DNA of 64,000 bases, taken from NCBI RefSeq assembly GCF_003967275.1, contig NZ_AP018721.1, forward strand, positions 1,054,001 to 1,118,000, given 5' to 3'. The translations under genes and the position numbers were made by a program. The notes under the pieces were generated by a model, which was given only the letters and a program-made list of their open reading frames with translations, had not been told where the DNA came from and did not search any database. This stretch comes from Sulfuritortus calidifontis (GTDB lineage: Bacteria; Pseudomonadota; Gammaproteobacteria; Burkholderiales; Thiobacillaceae). Shown piece by piece: positions 48,399 through 57,535 of this stretch. How positions within the stretch are numbered: position 1 is the first letter of the stretch; each line of letters starts with the position of its first letter.

Positions 48399-49075
48399 GC
48401 ATGGAGCTTGATCCTGCCGGGCCGAATCGCCCGGCATCGGATCGGATCAATTGGCGTACGCTTGGTCTCGTCACGCTCTTGCACGGACTGGCCGTCTTCG
48501 CCCTGCTCAGTGCCAAGCCCGACGTCCAGGCCCGGGGCCAGGACCGGCCACTGATGGTGAGCCTGGTCGAGCTGGCGCCACCGGCGCCCAAGCCGGCCGA
48601 GCCGGCGCGGCCCCGGCCGGCTGTGGCACCGATGGCGGTGCCACAGCCGCCGATCCTGGCCGCGCCGGCGTCGACTCCGGCGTCCATGAGCGCAAGCATG
48701 CCCCAGGCCGCTGCCAGGTCCGAAATGGAAATGACAGAAGTCGCACCTGCAGCGACTGCGGCCCAGGCCGCAACGGCGGCGCCGGCGACCGTGGTGCCTC
48801 CGCGCTTCGATGCCGACTATCTAAGCAACCCGGCCCCGGCCTATCCGGCCTTGTCGCGCCGCATGGGCGAGCAGGGCAAGGTGCTGCTGCGAGTCTATGT
48901 CGAGCCCGATGGCAGCGCGGCCCGGGTCGAGCTCAAGACCAGCAGCGGCTTCGAGCGGCTGGATAACGCGGCCCTGAGCGCCGTGCGCAAATGGCGCTTC
49001 GTCCCGGCCCGCCAAGGCGACGCCGCCGTCGGTGCCTGGGTTGTGGTCCCGATTGTTTTTTCCTTGAGGAGTTGA
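48395..49075 (+). CDS. tonB: Energy transducer TonB
   Basis: 226 residues. N-terminal membrane anchor (LGLVTLLHGLAVFALLSA, residues about 24-41), a Pro/Ala-rich periplasmic span, and a C-terminal TonB domain (PAYPALSRRMGEQGKVLLRV and SSGFERLDNAALSAVRKWRF). Transmits proton-motive force from ExbBD to outer-membrane receptors. Confidence 0.94.
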   Translation: MSMELDPAGPNRPASDRINWRTLGLVTLLHGLAVFALLSAKPDVQARGQDRPLMVSLVELAPPAPKPAEPARPRPAVAPMAVPQPPILAAPASTPASMSASMPQAAARSEMEMTEVAPAATAAQAATAAPATVVPPRFDADYLSNPAPAYPALSRRMGEQGKVLLRVYVEPDGSAARVELKTSSGFERLDNAALSAVRKWRFVPARQGDAAVGAWVVVPIVFSLRS

Positions 49076-49077
49076 AC

Positions 49078-49800
49078 ATGCAGCAAGACATGGGATTTGC
49101 CCATTTCCTGGGCCAAGCCGACGGCCTTGGCCAGTTCCTGTTGGTGGTGCTGGCTGTGATGTCGGTTGCCACTTGGTATCTCATCGTCGGCAAGTCCATC
49201 GCGCAATGGCGCATGCGCCGCCGCGCACGGGCCTTCCTCGCCGAGTTTTGGAACGCGACGGACATGGCCGAGGTGGCCAAGCATATCGATCGGCAGGGCG
49301 TGGGCGATCCCTTCTCCCACCTGACCCATCACGGCCTGCGCGCGGCCGAGCAATACCGCAACCGCAGCAGTTACCGCCTGGTCGAGGCCGGCTCGGCCGA
49401 CGAGTTTCTCACCCGCGCCCTGCGCCGGGCTATGGAGCAAGACACCGCACGCCTGGAATATGGCCTTACTGTGCTTGCCTCGGTTGCCTCCAGCGCGCCT
49501 TTCGTCGGCTTGTTCGGCACGGTCTGGGGCATCTACCACGCCCTGCTCAACATCGGCATGAGCGGTCAGGGAAGCCTGGGCCAAGTGGCCGGCCCGATCG
49601 GCGAGGCTTTGATCATGACCGCGCTGGGCCTGGCCGTGGCCATCCCAGCCGTGCTCGCCTACAACGCCTTCGCCCGTGCCAACCGCCTGTTGCTGGCTGA
49701 GCTCGACGGCTTCGCCCACGACTTGTTCGCCTTCATGTCCACCGGCATCCGGGCCGAAGGCCGAAATGCCTTGCCACAAACCCTGGCGAGGGCCGCGTAA
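49078..49800 (+). CDS. exbB: TonB-system energizer ExbB
   Basis: 240 residues of the MotA/TolQ/ExbB family with three membrane helices. GLTVLASVASSAPFVGLFGTVWGI and ALIMTALGLAVAIPAVLAYN are the conserved segments. The TAA overlaps the exbD ATG (TAATG). Confidence 0.95.
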   Translation: MQQDMGFAHFLGQADGLGQFLLVVLAVMSVATWYLIVGKSIAQWRMRRRARAFLAEFWNATDMAEVAKHIDRQGVGDPFSHLTHHGLRAAEQYRNRSSYRLVEAGSADEFLTRALRRAMEQDTARLEYGLTVLASVASSAPFVGLFGTVWGIYHALLNIGMSGQGSLGQVAGPIGEALIMTALGLAVAIPAVLAYNAFARANRLLLAELDGFAHDLFAFMSTGIRAEGRNALPQTLARAA

Positions 49801-50222
49801 TGGCCTTTGGCGGTTTTTCCCAGAATGCGAACAGCCGGCCGATAGCCGAGATCAACATGATCCCGCTGATCGACGTCATGCTGGTGCTGTTGGTGATCTT
49901 CATCGTCACCGCGCCGCTGCTGACCCATGCGGTAAAGGTCGATCTGCCGCGTGTTGCCAGCCAGATCGACCAGACTCCGCAGGAGCCGGTGCGCCTGGCT
50001 ATCGGTCCGGACGGCGAGGTCAACTGGAACGGCGAATCGGTCTCCCGCGAGGAACTCAGTTTGCGTCTGCACACCGCTGCCAACCGCTCGCCACAGCCGG
50101 AGCTGCATATTCTGGCCGACCAGGCGGTGCCGTATCGCCATGTTGCCGAGGTGATGGCGGAGGCGGGGCGCCTGGGCCTGACCCGGATCGGCTTTGTCAC
50201 CGATCCACGCTCGCCGCGATAA
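49800..50222 (+). CDS. exbD: TonB-system energizer ExbD
   Basis: 140 residues. AEINMIPLIDVMLVLLVIFI gives a single N-terminal helix with the essential Asp (LID). A periplasmic domain follows. Partner of ExbB. Confidence 0.95.
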   Translation: MAFGGFSQNANSRPIAEINMIPLIDVMLVLLVIFIVTAPLLTHAVKVDLPRVASQIDQTPQEPVRLAIGPDGEVNWNGESVSREELSLRLHTAANRSPQPELHILADQAVPYRHVAEVMAEAGRLGLTRIGFVTDPRSPR

Positions 50223-50310
50223 GTCATCATTCAATTTATGTGCCAGCCAGCTACCCGATGCCAGCCAGCCTTGAATGTCATTCAACCTGATCTGAACAAA
50301 GGAGTTGCTG

Positions 50311-52533
50311 ATGCCACACAAGAAAAAATTCTGCCCGGGCAAAGTGGTTAGACCTGTTTTCGCCGAAGATGCCAATTCCGGCCGCAAGCCGGCCCTGTTG
50401 CCCCTGGGGGCGATGATGATGGCTGGTCTGTCGCTGTCCGCCCTGGCCGAGGAGGCGCCACGTGCTGCGACTGGCGAGCAGGTGCTGTCCACCGTCGCTG
50501 TTGAGGCAGATGTCGAGACCGAACAGGACGGCTACCGGGCCACCGTAACCCGGGTCGGCAAGACGCTGCAGGATCCGCACGACATTCCGCAGGCGGTCAC
50601 TACGGTGACCAACAAGCTCATGGAAGAACAGCAGGTGGGCAGCCTGCGCGAGGCGTTGCGCAATGTGTCTGGCCTGACCTTCAACGCCGCCGAGGGTGGT
50701 CGCTCGGGTGACAACATGATGTTACGCGGCTTCTACACCTTCGGCGACATGTATCTGGACGGCATTCGCGATACCGCCCAGTACAACCGTGAGACCTTCA
50801 ACCTGGAGCAGGTCGACGTGCTGCGCGGCTCGGCCGCCATGCTATTCGGCCGCGGTCAGGCCGGCGGCGTGATCAACCAGGTGAGCAAGACGCCGCTGCT
50901 CACTGACCGGCACAAGATTAGCGGCAGCTTGGGTTCGAACGAATACGGCGAGGCAACCGGCGACTTCAATAAACGCCTGGGCCGTACCAGCGCCATCCGG
51001 GTCAACGTGATGAAGCGCGACGAGGGCAGTTGGCGGGAGAACCCGGCGACCGGTGCCGAGCCTGATCTACACCGCTATGGGCTGGCTGTCAGTCTGGGGC
51101 TGGGTATCAGCACCGACGACGAGTTCATCTTGAGCCACATCCAGACCCGTACCCGGGACAACCCGGACTACGGTGTCCCGTTCGACTCGGCGACCAAGCG
51201 GCCGACCAAGAAATACCCGGCCGACTATTTCTGGGGCGTCGGTGCCAACTTCGACGACAGTGACACCAGCATGACCACGCTCAGCCACCAACACCGATTT
51301 TCGACCAAGGCCGAGCTGCGTACGCAATTGCGCTATGCCCATTACCAGCGCGCCTACTGGGCCTCGGCACCGTCCAACACCACGCCGCCAGACGCCGATG
51401 GCAACAGCCCGAAGACCCGCAAGATGGATACCGAGAATCTGACCCTGCAGTCGGATTTCAACGCCAGGTTCGATGCCCTGGGCATGAAGCACGAGTTCCT
51501 CGCCGGCTTCGAATATCTGAACGAGGACGCCACCCGCTGGAGCCTGAGTAACCTAGGCAGCTTTCCCTATTACTCGAAGAACGTCGTGGGCGCGCCGACC
51601 ACCTACAACGGTGAAACTTATGCCGTCTATTTTCAGGACTCGATCGAGTTCATGCCCCAATGGAAGCTGCTGTTCGGTGTCCGGCGCGACCAGCTTGACG
51701 CCGAGTATTCCAGCCTGACCTCGCCCAAGCTGAATTTCGGCGAGTGGAGCCTGCGCACTGGCCTGTCTTGGCAACCGAGCGAGGTCAACCATTACTACCT
51801 GAGCTTCAGCGATTCCTTCAGTCCGACCGCAGACCTCTACCAGCTCTCCGGCGGTGCCTATCCGCCCGAGCGCAGCCAGGTGGTCGAGCTGGGGGTGAAG
51901 AAGCTGCTGCTCGACGGCGACCTGGCCCTGCGCGCCGCGCTCTACCGGGCCGACAAGGAGTATGAGCGCAACACCGACCTCGAATCGAGCGCGGCCATCC
52001 TGACCAACAGGCGCCGCACCGACGGCATCGAGTTCGAGGCGGCCGGTCGCATTAATGAGCGTTGGGAAGTGTTCGCCGGTCTGGCCCTGATGAACGCCAA
52101 GATCCTGGAGGTAGCGGTGAACCGCGACGGCCCGGACGCTGGCACCGACCCCGACGTGGCTGACGCTCGGCTCAAGGGCCAGAAGGCACGCAACACCCCG
52201 GACTATACTTTCAACCTCTGGACCACCTATAAGCTGGCCGGCTCCTGGAAACTGGGTGGTGGGGTCGAGGCCAAGGGTAAACGTTTGGTTTATGTACCAT
52301 CGACCCAGAATGCCAATAGCCTGTTCGCCGATGGTAGGTTCACTCCCAACACGGCACCAGCCTATGTACGCTGGGATGCCATGCTCGCCTACGAGCAGAA
52401 GCAGTACACCGTTCGTCTAAACGTGCAGAACCTATTCGACAAGGTGTATTACGACGCAGTCTACGACAACGGCGGCTTCACCGTACCCGGTATCCGGCGC
52501 CGGCTACTACTTACCGGTGAGTTTAAGTTCTGA
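50311..52533 (+). CDS. TonB-dependent siderophore receptor, catecholate (Fiu/CirA) type
   Basis: 740 residues. A leader (PLGAMMMAGLSLSALA) is followed by the plug domain: VTRVGKTLQDPHDIPQAVTT, GLTFNAAEGGRSGDNMMLRG and FGRGQAGGVINQVSKTP. A 22-strand barrel ends in GIRRRLLLTGEFKF. The sequence style matches Fiu-type receptors for monomeric catechol-iron. AAAGGAG precedes the ATG at 50311. Next to its presumed energisers tonB-exbBD and to piuC, a frequent partner of Fiu-type receptors. Confidence 0.94.
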   Translation: MPHKKKFCPGKVVRPVFAEDANSGRKPALLPLGAMMMAGLSLSALAEEAPRAATGEQVLSTVAVEADVETEQDGYRATVTRVGKTLQDPHDIPQAVTTVTNKLMEEQQVGSLREALRNVSGLTFNAAEGGRSGDNMMLRGFYTFGDMYLDGIRDTAQYNRETFNLEQVDVLRGSAAMLFGRGQAGGVINQVSKTPLLTDRHKISGSLGSNEYGEATGDFNKRLGRTSAIRVNVMKRDEGSWRENPATGAEPDLHRYGLAVSLGLGISTDDEFILSHIQTRTRDNPDYGVPFDSATKRPTKKYPADYFWGVGANFDDSDTSMTTLSHQHRFSTKAELRTQLRYAHYQRAYWASAPSNTTPPDADGNSPKTRKMDTENLTLQSDFNARFDALGMKHEFLAGFEYLNEDATRWSLSNLGSFPYYSKNVVGAPTTYNGETYAVYFQDSIEFMPQWKLLFGVRRDQLDAEYSSLTSPKLNFGEWSLRTGLSWQPSEVNHYYLSFSDSFSPTADLYQLSGGAYPPERSQVVELGVKKLLLDGDLALRAALYRADKEYERNTDLESSAAILTNRRRTDGIEFEAAGRINERWEVFAGLALMNAKILEVAVNRDGPDAGTDPDVADARLKGQKARNTPDYTFNLWTTYKLAGSWKLGGGVEAKGKRLVYVPSTQNANSLFADGRFTPNTAPAYVRWDAMLAYEQKQYTVRLNVQNLFDKVYYDAVYDNGGFTVPGIRRRLLLTGEFKF

Positions 52534-52589
52534 CGGTTCGCCTAGCTAGGACCGGCGGCCATTTTGATTCGAGGCAAGAGGGGCAAGCA

Positions 52590-53273
52590 ATGCTCATTAC
52601 CATTGACGATGTTTTCACGCCAGACGAAGTGGCTACCGCCCGTGATCTGCTTGGTCGTTCCGTCTGGGCCAGCGGTCGCATTACCGCTGGCACCCAGGCG
52701 GCCCAAGTCAAGAACAATCAGCAATTGCCGGAGGAGGCAACGCATCTGCCGACCCTTCGCCACATGGTACTCACGGCCCTCGGCCGCAACGCCCTATTCT
52801 TCACGGCGGCACTGCCCTTGAAAATCTTGCCACCATTCTTCAACCGCTATGTTGGCAAGGCAAATTACTACGGTTTTCACACAGACAATGCCATGCGCCT
52901 TCTGCCCGAGGGTGGCGGCTATGTGCGTGCGGATGTCTCCGCCACTCTGTTTTTATCCGAGCCGGAGGAATATGACGGTGGCGAACTGATCATCGAGGAT
53001 ACCTTCGGTTGCCATGGCATCAAGCTCAAGGCCGGCAGCCTCGTGGTCTATCCGTCTTCTTCCATTCACCAGGTCGCGCCGGTCACGCGTGGCGTGCGCC
53101 TGGCCTGTTTCATGTTCATTCAGAGTATGGTGCGCGATCCAGGCCAGCGCCGTCTGCTGTTCGACATGGACATGGCCCTGCTGAGGCTGCGTGAGCAGGT
53201 TGGAGAAATCAACCCGGTAGTACGCCTGACAGGGGTATATCACAACCTGTTGCGGCGCTGGGCGGATTCCTGA
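52590..53273 (+). CDS. piuC: Fe(II)/2-oxoglutarate-type dioxygenase, PiuC/YbiX family
   Basis: 227 residues. Metal ligands are in GFHTDNAM (H-x-D) and SSSIHQVAPVTRGVR (distal His, with Arg for 2-oxoglutarate). Cytosolic; the family is iron-regulated and linked to catecholate receptor genes, substrate unresolved. Its stop overlaps the next gene's start (TGATG). Confidence 0.92.
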   Translation: MLITIDDVFTPDEVATARDLLGRSVWASGRITAGTQAAQVKNNQQLPEEATHLPTLRHMVLTALGRNALFFTAALPLKILPPFFNRYVGKANYYGFHTDNAMRLLPEGGGYVRADVSATLFLSEPEEYDGGELIIEDTFGCHGIKLKAGSLVVYPSSSIHQVAPVTRGVRLACFMFIQSMVRDPGQRRLLFDMDMALLRLREQVGEINPVVRLTGVYHNLLRRWADS

Positions 53274-54346
53274 TGTCGGCGCGTATCGACGCCTTGCCGG
53301 AAGGTATCACTACCTTGGCCGATTATGAGCCGCTCGCCCGCGCCTGTCTGAACCCAACCACTTGGCATTATCTGCATGATGGCAGCGGGAACGGACTGAG
53401 TCTTGCCGCCAACCGGCAAGCATTCGAGACTGTACCTCTGATACCACGGCCGCTGGTCGATGTGCGTCAAGGGAATACGCGTCTGACCTTGTTCGGTCAG
53501 ACGCTGTTGCATCCGATCCTGCTCGCGCCCATTGCCTATCAGCGCCTGTTTCATCCAGACGGCGAATGCGCCACTAGCATGGCTGCTGCCGCCCAGGGTG
53601 GCGCTATGGTGATCAGCAGTCTGGCCAGTCAGTCTATCGAGGAGATTGTTGAGGCGGGCTGCCAGATTGGTGTCGCCCCCTGGTTCCAACTCTACTGGCA
53701 GGGAGAGCGTGAGCGCACCTTACGCCTCGCCAGACGGGCCGAGGTGGCGGGTTGTCCGGCCTTGATGCTGACAGTAGACGCCCCCTTCAAGCAGTCGACG
53801 CTGGTCCTGCCTGAAGGGGTGGCCGCAGAGAATTTGGAACAGCCGTTGATGGCGGATCAGGTTCCGAGCGGACAGAGTAGAGTGTTTCAAGGCTGGATGG
53901 CCCAGGCGCCGACCTGGGATGACCTGGCCTGGTTACGCGAGCGGATTCGTCTGCCCCTCATTGTCAAGGGAGTTCTCCATCCGGATGATGCCGAGCGTGT
54001 GGTCGGTTTGGGTTGCGACGGCTTGGTGGTATCCAACCACGGTGGCCGGGTACTTGATGGTGCGCCAGCTAGCCTGTTGGCGTTGCCACCGATCCTCAGC
54101 CGGGTAGCGGGGCGGGTACCGGTATTACTTGATAGTGGTATCCGGAGCGGCTGCGATGTTTTCAAGGCGCTCAGCCTGGGAGCCAGCGCGGTGTTGCTCG
54201 GCCGCCCCTATATTTGGGGGCTGGCCTGTGCTGGCGCCTTCGGTGTGGCTCACGTGATTCGCCTGATGCGCGACGAGCTGGAGGCCACCATGGCCTTGTG
54301 CGGCTGTGCCGAGTTGAGCCAGATTGTCCAAACACGGAATTTATAG
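53273..54346 (+). CDS. FMN-dependent alpha-hydroxy-acid dehydrogenase/oxidase
   Basis: 357 residues of the L-lactate dehydrogenase/glycolate oxidase family, a TIM barrel. PLVDVRQGNTRLTLFGQTLL and PILLAPIAYQRLFHPDGE begin the FMN site. The catalytic His and Arg are in VVSNHGGRVLDGAP, and the phosphate loop in LLDSGIRSGCDVFKAL. The substrate could be lactate or another 2-hydroxy acid. It is unusual that it is coupled to piuC in an iron-uptake operon; it may process a hydroxycarboxylate chelator. Confidence 0.9.
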   Translation: MSARIDALPEGITTLADYEPLARACLNPTTWHYLHDGSGNGLSLAANRQAFETVPLIPRPLVDVRQGNTRLTLFGQTLLHPILLAPIAYQRLFHPDGECATSMAAAAQGGAMVISSLASQSIEEIVEAGCQIGVAPWFQLYWQGERERTLRLARRAEVAGCPALMLTVDAPFKQSTLVLPEGVAAENLEQPLMADQVPSGQSRVFQGWMAQAPTWDDLAWLRERIRLPLIVKGVLHPDDAERVVGLGCDGLVVSNHGGRVLDGAPASLLALPPILSRVAGRVPVLLDSGIRSGCDVFKALSLGASAVLLGRPYIWGLACAGAFGVAHVIRLMRDELEATMALCGCAELSQIVQTRNL

Positions 54347-54394
54347 TTGTATTCAAACCACCAGGCGGTAACCGGTCATGGAGAACGGAATTTC

Positions 54395-55564
54395 GTGCTG
54401 AGTAGGAATCTGAAGGTTGTACGGTGGCTCGCGGTGTTGGTCACCGTGCTGGTGCCCCCTGCGGGGGCCGAGCCGGTATCCGCCAATCGCCAGGCCGTCA
54501 TGGAACAACTGGGCCAGGCGATCTTTTTCGACGCCAATCTGTCGGAGCCGGCCGGTCAGGCCTGCGCCACCTGTCATGACCCCAATGCCGCCTTCACCGA
54601 CCCCAACCGCGCCTTGCCGGTGTCCAGGGGCGTGCGGCCCGGCCGGCTGGGCAGCCGCAATGCGCCGACGGCGCTGTATGCGGCCTTCAGTCCGAAATTC
54701 CATTTCGACAAGGAGGAAGGCCTGTATGTTGGCGGCCAGTTCCTCGACGGCCGGGCCGCCGATCTCGAGCAGCAGGCCGAGGGGCCTTTCCTCAACCCCC
54801 TGGAGATGGCCAATCCGGACAAGAAGACCGTGGTTCGGAAGCTGCGCCGCGCCGCCTATGCCCCGCTGTTCGAGCAGGTGTTCGGTCAGGGCGCCTTGAA
54901 CCAGGTCGACCGCGCCTACCGGCACATGGTCGAGGCGATCGCCGCCTTCGAGCGTACGCCGCGCTTTGCCCCTTTCAGTTCCAAATACGATGCCTATCTG
55001 GCCGGTCAGGCCAGTCTCACCGAGCAGGAGTTGCGCGGCCTTAAGCTGTTCGAGGACGAGAAGAAGGGCAACTGCGCCGCCTGCCACCCCAGCCGGCCCG
55101 GCCCCCAGGGTGAGCCGCCGCTGTTCACCGACTTCACCTACGACAATCTGGGTGTGCCGAAGAACCCGGACAATCCCTTCTACCGATTGCCCAAGTCGCT
55201 CAATCCGGCCGGCCGGCACTTCGTCGATCGCGGCCTGGGCGCGACGGTGAAGAAACGGTCGGAGGATGGCAAGTTCAAGGTGCCCACCTTGCGCAACATC
55301 GCGCTGACTGCGCCTTACATGCACAACGGCTACTTCAACACCCTGCGCGGGGTGACCCTGTTCTACAACGATCGCGACACGCGGCCGCGCTGCAAGCAGG
55401 CGCTGCCCGAGGCCGAGGCGCTGCGGCAGAACTGCTGGCCGGCGCCCGAGGTGGCGGCCAACGTCAACCGCGAAGAACTGGGCGATTTGAAGCTCACCGA
55501 CCAGGAGGTCGACGACATCGTCGCCTTCATGCGGACCCTGACCGACGGCTGGCGGCCGGAATAA
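54395..55564 (+). CDS. Dihaem cytochrome c peroxidase/MauG family protein
   Basis: 389 residues. Signal sequence (WLAVLVTVLVPPAGA) and two haem sites, CATCH (about residue 55) and CAACH (about 225), with HNGYFNTLRGVTLFYND near the end. Family members reduce hydrogen peroxide or oxidise protein residues in the periplasm. A GTG start at 54395 preceded by GGAGAACGG gives a proper signal peptide. Confidence 0.9.
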   Translation: MLSRNLKVVRWLAVLVTVLVPPAGAEPVSANRQAVMEQLGQAIFFDANLSEPAGQACATCHDPNAAFTDPNRALPVSRGVRPGRLGSRNAPTALYAAFSPKFHFDKEEGLYVGGQFLDGRAADLEQQAEGPFLNPLEMANPDKKTVVRKLRRAAYAPLFEQVFGQGALNQVDRAYRHMVEAIAAFERTPRFAPFSSKYDAYLAGQASLTEQELRGLKLFEDEKKGNCAACHPSRPGPQGEPPLFTDFTYDNLGVPKNPDNPFYRLPKSLNPAGRHFVDRGLGATVKKRSEDGKFKVPTLRNIALTAPYMHNGYFNTLRGVTLFYNDRDTRPRCKQALPEAEALRQNCWPAPEVAANVNREELGDLKLTDQEVDDIVAFMRTLTDGWRPE

Positions 55565-55643
55565 GAGCCATTTTATGAGACAGGCTCTAAGACCAGGGCG
55601 GTCAATCCGGAGACGGGTCTCGGCGCCCGCCTGCGGCGGGCGA

Positions 55644-56327
55644 TCAGGGTTCGGGCACGCGCTCGAACTGCAAGGCGGTATTGAGGATGCCTTCGAACAG
55701 GGCCTCGTAGCGGACCTGGCCCGGTTCCTGCCAGACCCGAAAACCGGTTTGCGGGGCGGGTTGGCTGCCGGCATAGCGCAGGTCCTTGGCATCGAGCCGC
55801 ACTTGCAGGCTGACCCGCATCGGATAGAAGCCGTCGAGAAAGCGCCGCATGTAGGGGCCGTTGTGCAGGGTGAAGCGATCGGCGCGGACGATCTCCAGGG
55901 CCCGGGTTTCGGCCCGGATGCAAATCGAGGCGCCCTTGCCGGTCTCGCGCAACTGGATGCTGGGGCCCTCGACCCAGGCCTGGCCGATACCCTGATGGCG
56001 GGTGATGGCCAGCCGGCGGATGCGATCGGCGTTGTAGACGATTTGGCTGCGCGGGAAGGCGTCGAGGTGCTCATGACACTGCTCGAGCTTGACCCAACCG
56101 GTCTTCAGGCTGTCGGGCCGGATGCGGATGTGGTTGTGCAGATGATGCACCGGCTTGTCCGGCGCCTGTTCGAGGAAACGCAACTGCCCTTCGTTGACCT
56201 GGTCGATGCTCTTCCAGAACAGCTCTTCCTCGCTCGTGGCCCAGGCCCAGGCCGGCGCGAGCCAAAGCAGGCCGAGCCCGACCCCCGCCCTGAATCTATT
56301 GCGGTTGGACCAGACGGCGCGCGCCAT
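55644..56327 (-). CDS. Unknown exported protein
   Basis: 227 residues with a signal peptide (GVGLGLLWLAPAWAWA). Contains WVKLEQCHEHLDAFPRSQIV and a beta-rich second half (ADRFTLHNGPYMRRFLDGFY). The family is not recognised. It overlaps the end of the NlpC/P60 gene upstream on the same strand, so the two are likely co-transcribed. Confidence 0.7.
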   Translation of the reverse strand: MARAVWSNRNRFRAGVGLGLLWLAPAWAWATSEEELFWKSIDQVNEGQLRFLEQAPDKPVHHLHNHIRIRPDSLKTGWVKLEQCHEHLDAFPRSQIVYNADRIRRLAITRHQGIGQAWVEGPSIQLRETGKGASICIRAETRALEIVRADRFTLHNGPYMRRFLDGFYPMRVSLQVRLDAKDLRYAGSQPAPQTGFRVWQEPGQVRYEALFEGILNTALQFERVPEP

Positions 56328-56772
56328 TGAAGCGTTTGGCCCAATAACCGTCGTCCAGGTTGGAGATGGTCACCTGCTTTTCCCGCCGGCTGCTGGCGTG
56401 GACGAACTTGCCGTCGCCGGCATAGATGCCGACATGGGAGAACGGCCGCTTCAGGGTGTTGAAGAACACCAGATCGCCCGGCTTGAGATCGGCCTTGGCC
56501 ACGGCCTCGCCGTTCTGGCTCATGGCCTTGGCGCTGCGCGGCAAGGCGATATCGGCGCCCTGCTTGTAGACATGGCGCACCAGACCACTGCAGTCGACGC
56601 CCTTGTCCGGGCTGCTGCCGCCGAATTTATAGGGAGTGCCGAGCAACTTGAGGGCCTGCAAAAGCGGGGTGGTCTGTTGCCGGATGTCTTCGGAGAGGGA
56701 ATCTTCCGCCCGGCTCGGGGCGGAGCAGATCAGTACGGCAAGGCAAAGCAGGGTGGCGAAGCTGCGTCGCAT
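56296..56772 (-). CDS. NlpC/P60-family cell-wall peptidase
   Basis: 158 residues. Signal peptide (LLCLAVLICSAPSRA), then the papain-like core: catalytic Cys in DKGVDCSGLVRHVYKQ, His in FSHVGIYAGDGKFVHA. Cleaves D-Glu-diaminopimelate bonds in peptidoglycan. Start at 56772. Confidence 0.93.
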   Translation of the reverse strand: MRRSFATLLCLAVLICSAPSRAEDSLSEDIRQQTTPLLQALKLLGTPYKFGGSSPDKGVDCSGLVRHVYKQGADIALPRSAKAMSQNGEAVAKADLKPGDLVFFNTLKRPFSHVGIYAGDGKFVHASSRREKQVTISNLDDGYWAKRFNGARRLVQPQ

Positions 56773-56883
56773 GGATGACTGCCTGGTGTCGACCCCGAGA
56801 TTAAGCCAGCCCGGATCGATCTTGTCTAGTATTAAAACCGTAAGGGCGCATAATGCGCGGCGACGACAGCAAAGGAGATGATG

Positions 56884-57522
56884 ATGGGCGATGAAAACGT
56901 GCAAGACGTGCTGGAGCCGGTGCGCCAGGCGGCCAGCGAGGCGGAGAATCTGCGCGCCCGGGTGCGGCAGTTGGTGACCGATGCCATCCTCAAGCGCGAG
57001 GCCGACCCGAAGGCGATCAAGGCGGTGATGCAGGCCGCAGTCGATGGCCTTGGCAGCGGCCTGGCCCAGCGCGGCAATCACGCCGGCGAAGCCTTGAAAG
57101 AGGCCATGGCCGGCCTGGACGAGGCGGTGGCCAAGTCGGTCTATGCGGTGAAGATGGCAGTCGAGGAAGCCTGGGGCGAGGGCAGGCAGTTTGCCGACGC
57201 GGACCTGCGTGCTGCGCTGGAGGCGGTGAAGAATCTTGAAGACGACCTGGTCGGCACACTGAAGAATACGAGCGAAAAGACCCAGGGCCTGCTGAAGACC
57301 GAATTCGACAAGCTGCGCGAGCACCTCGCCCGTACCGGCACCGACACCGGCAGCCAGGTACGCGACACGGTCAGCGTCTTGAGCAACAAGCTGAATGCGG
57401 TCGCCTCGGGTTCCGCCAGCGAGGCCAGGCAGACCGCGCAGGAGGCGGCCGGCCGCCTGGCCGCGGTGACTTCCGGCATCCTGCGCGGTCTGGCCGACGC
57501 CATCGATCAGAAAATGCGCTGA
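56884..57522 (+). CDS. Unknown helical protein, possibly DUF6781
   Basis: 212 residues, almost entirely amphipathic helix and alanine-rich. Repeated turns such as AGLDEAVAKSVYAVKMAVEE and TLKNTSEKTQGLLKTEFDKL appear. No signal peptide. AAAGGAG at 56871 favours the third of three successive ATGs. It stands directly before the UbiB-family gene. Phasin- or apolipoprotein-like structure; the function is unknown. Confidence 0.75.
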   Translation: MGDENVQDVLEPVRQAASEAENLRARVRQLVTDAILKREADPKAIKAVMQAAVDGLGSGLAQRGNHAGEALKEAMAGLDEAVAKSVYAVKMAVEEAWGEGRQFADADLRAALEAVKNLEDDLVGTLKNTSEKTQGLLKTEFDKLREHLARTGTDTGSQVRDTVSVLSNKLNAVASGSASEARQTAQEAAGRLAAVTSGILRGLADAIDQKMR

Positions 57523-57535
57523 TCCGTCCGGCACC

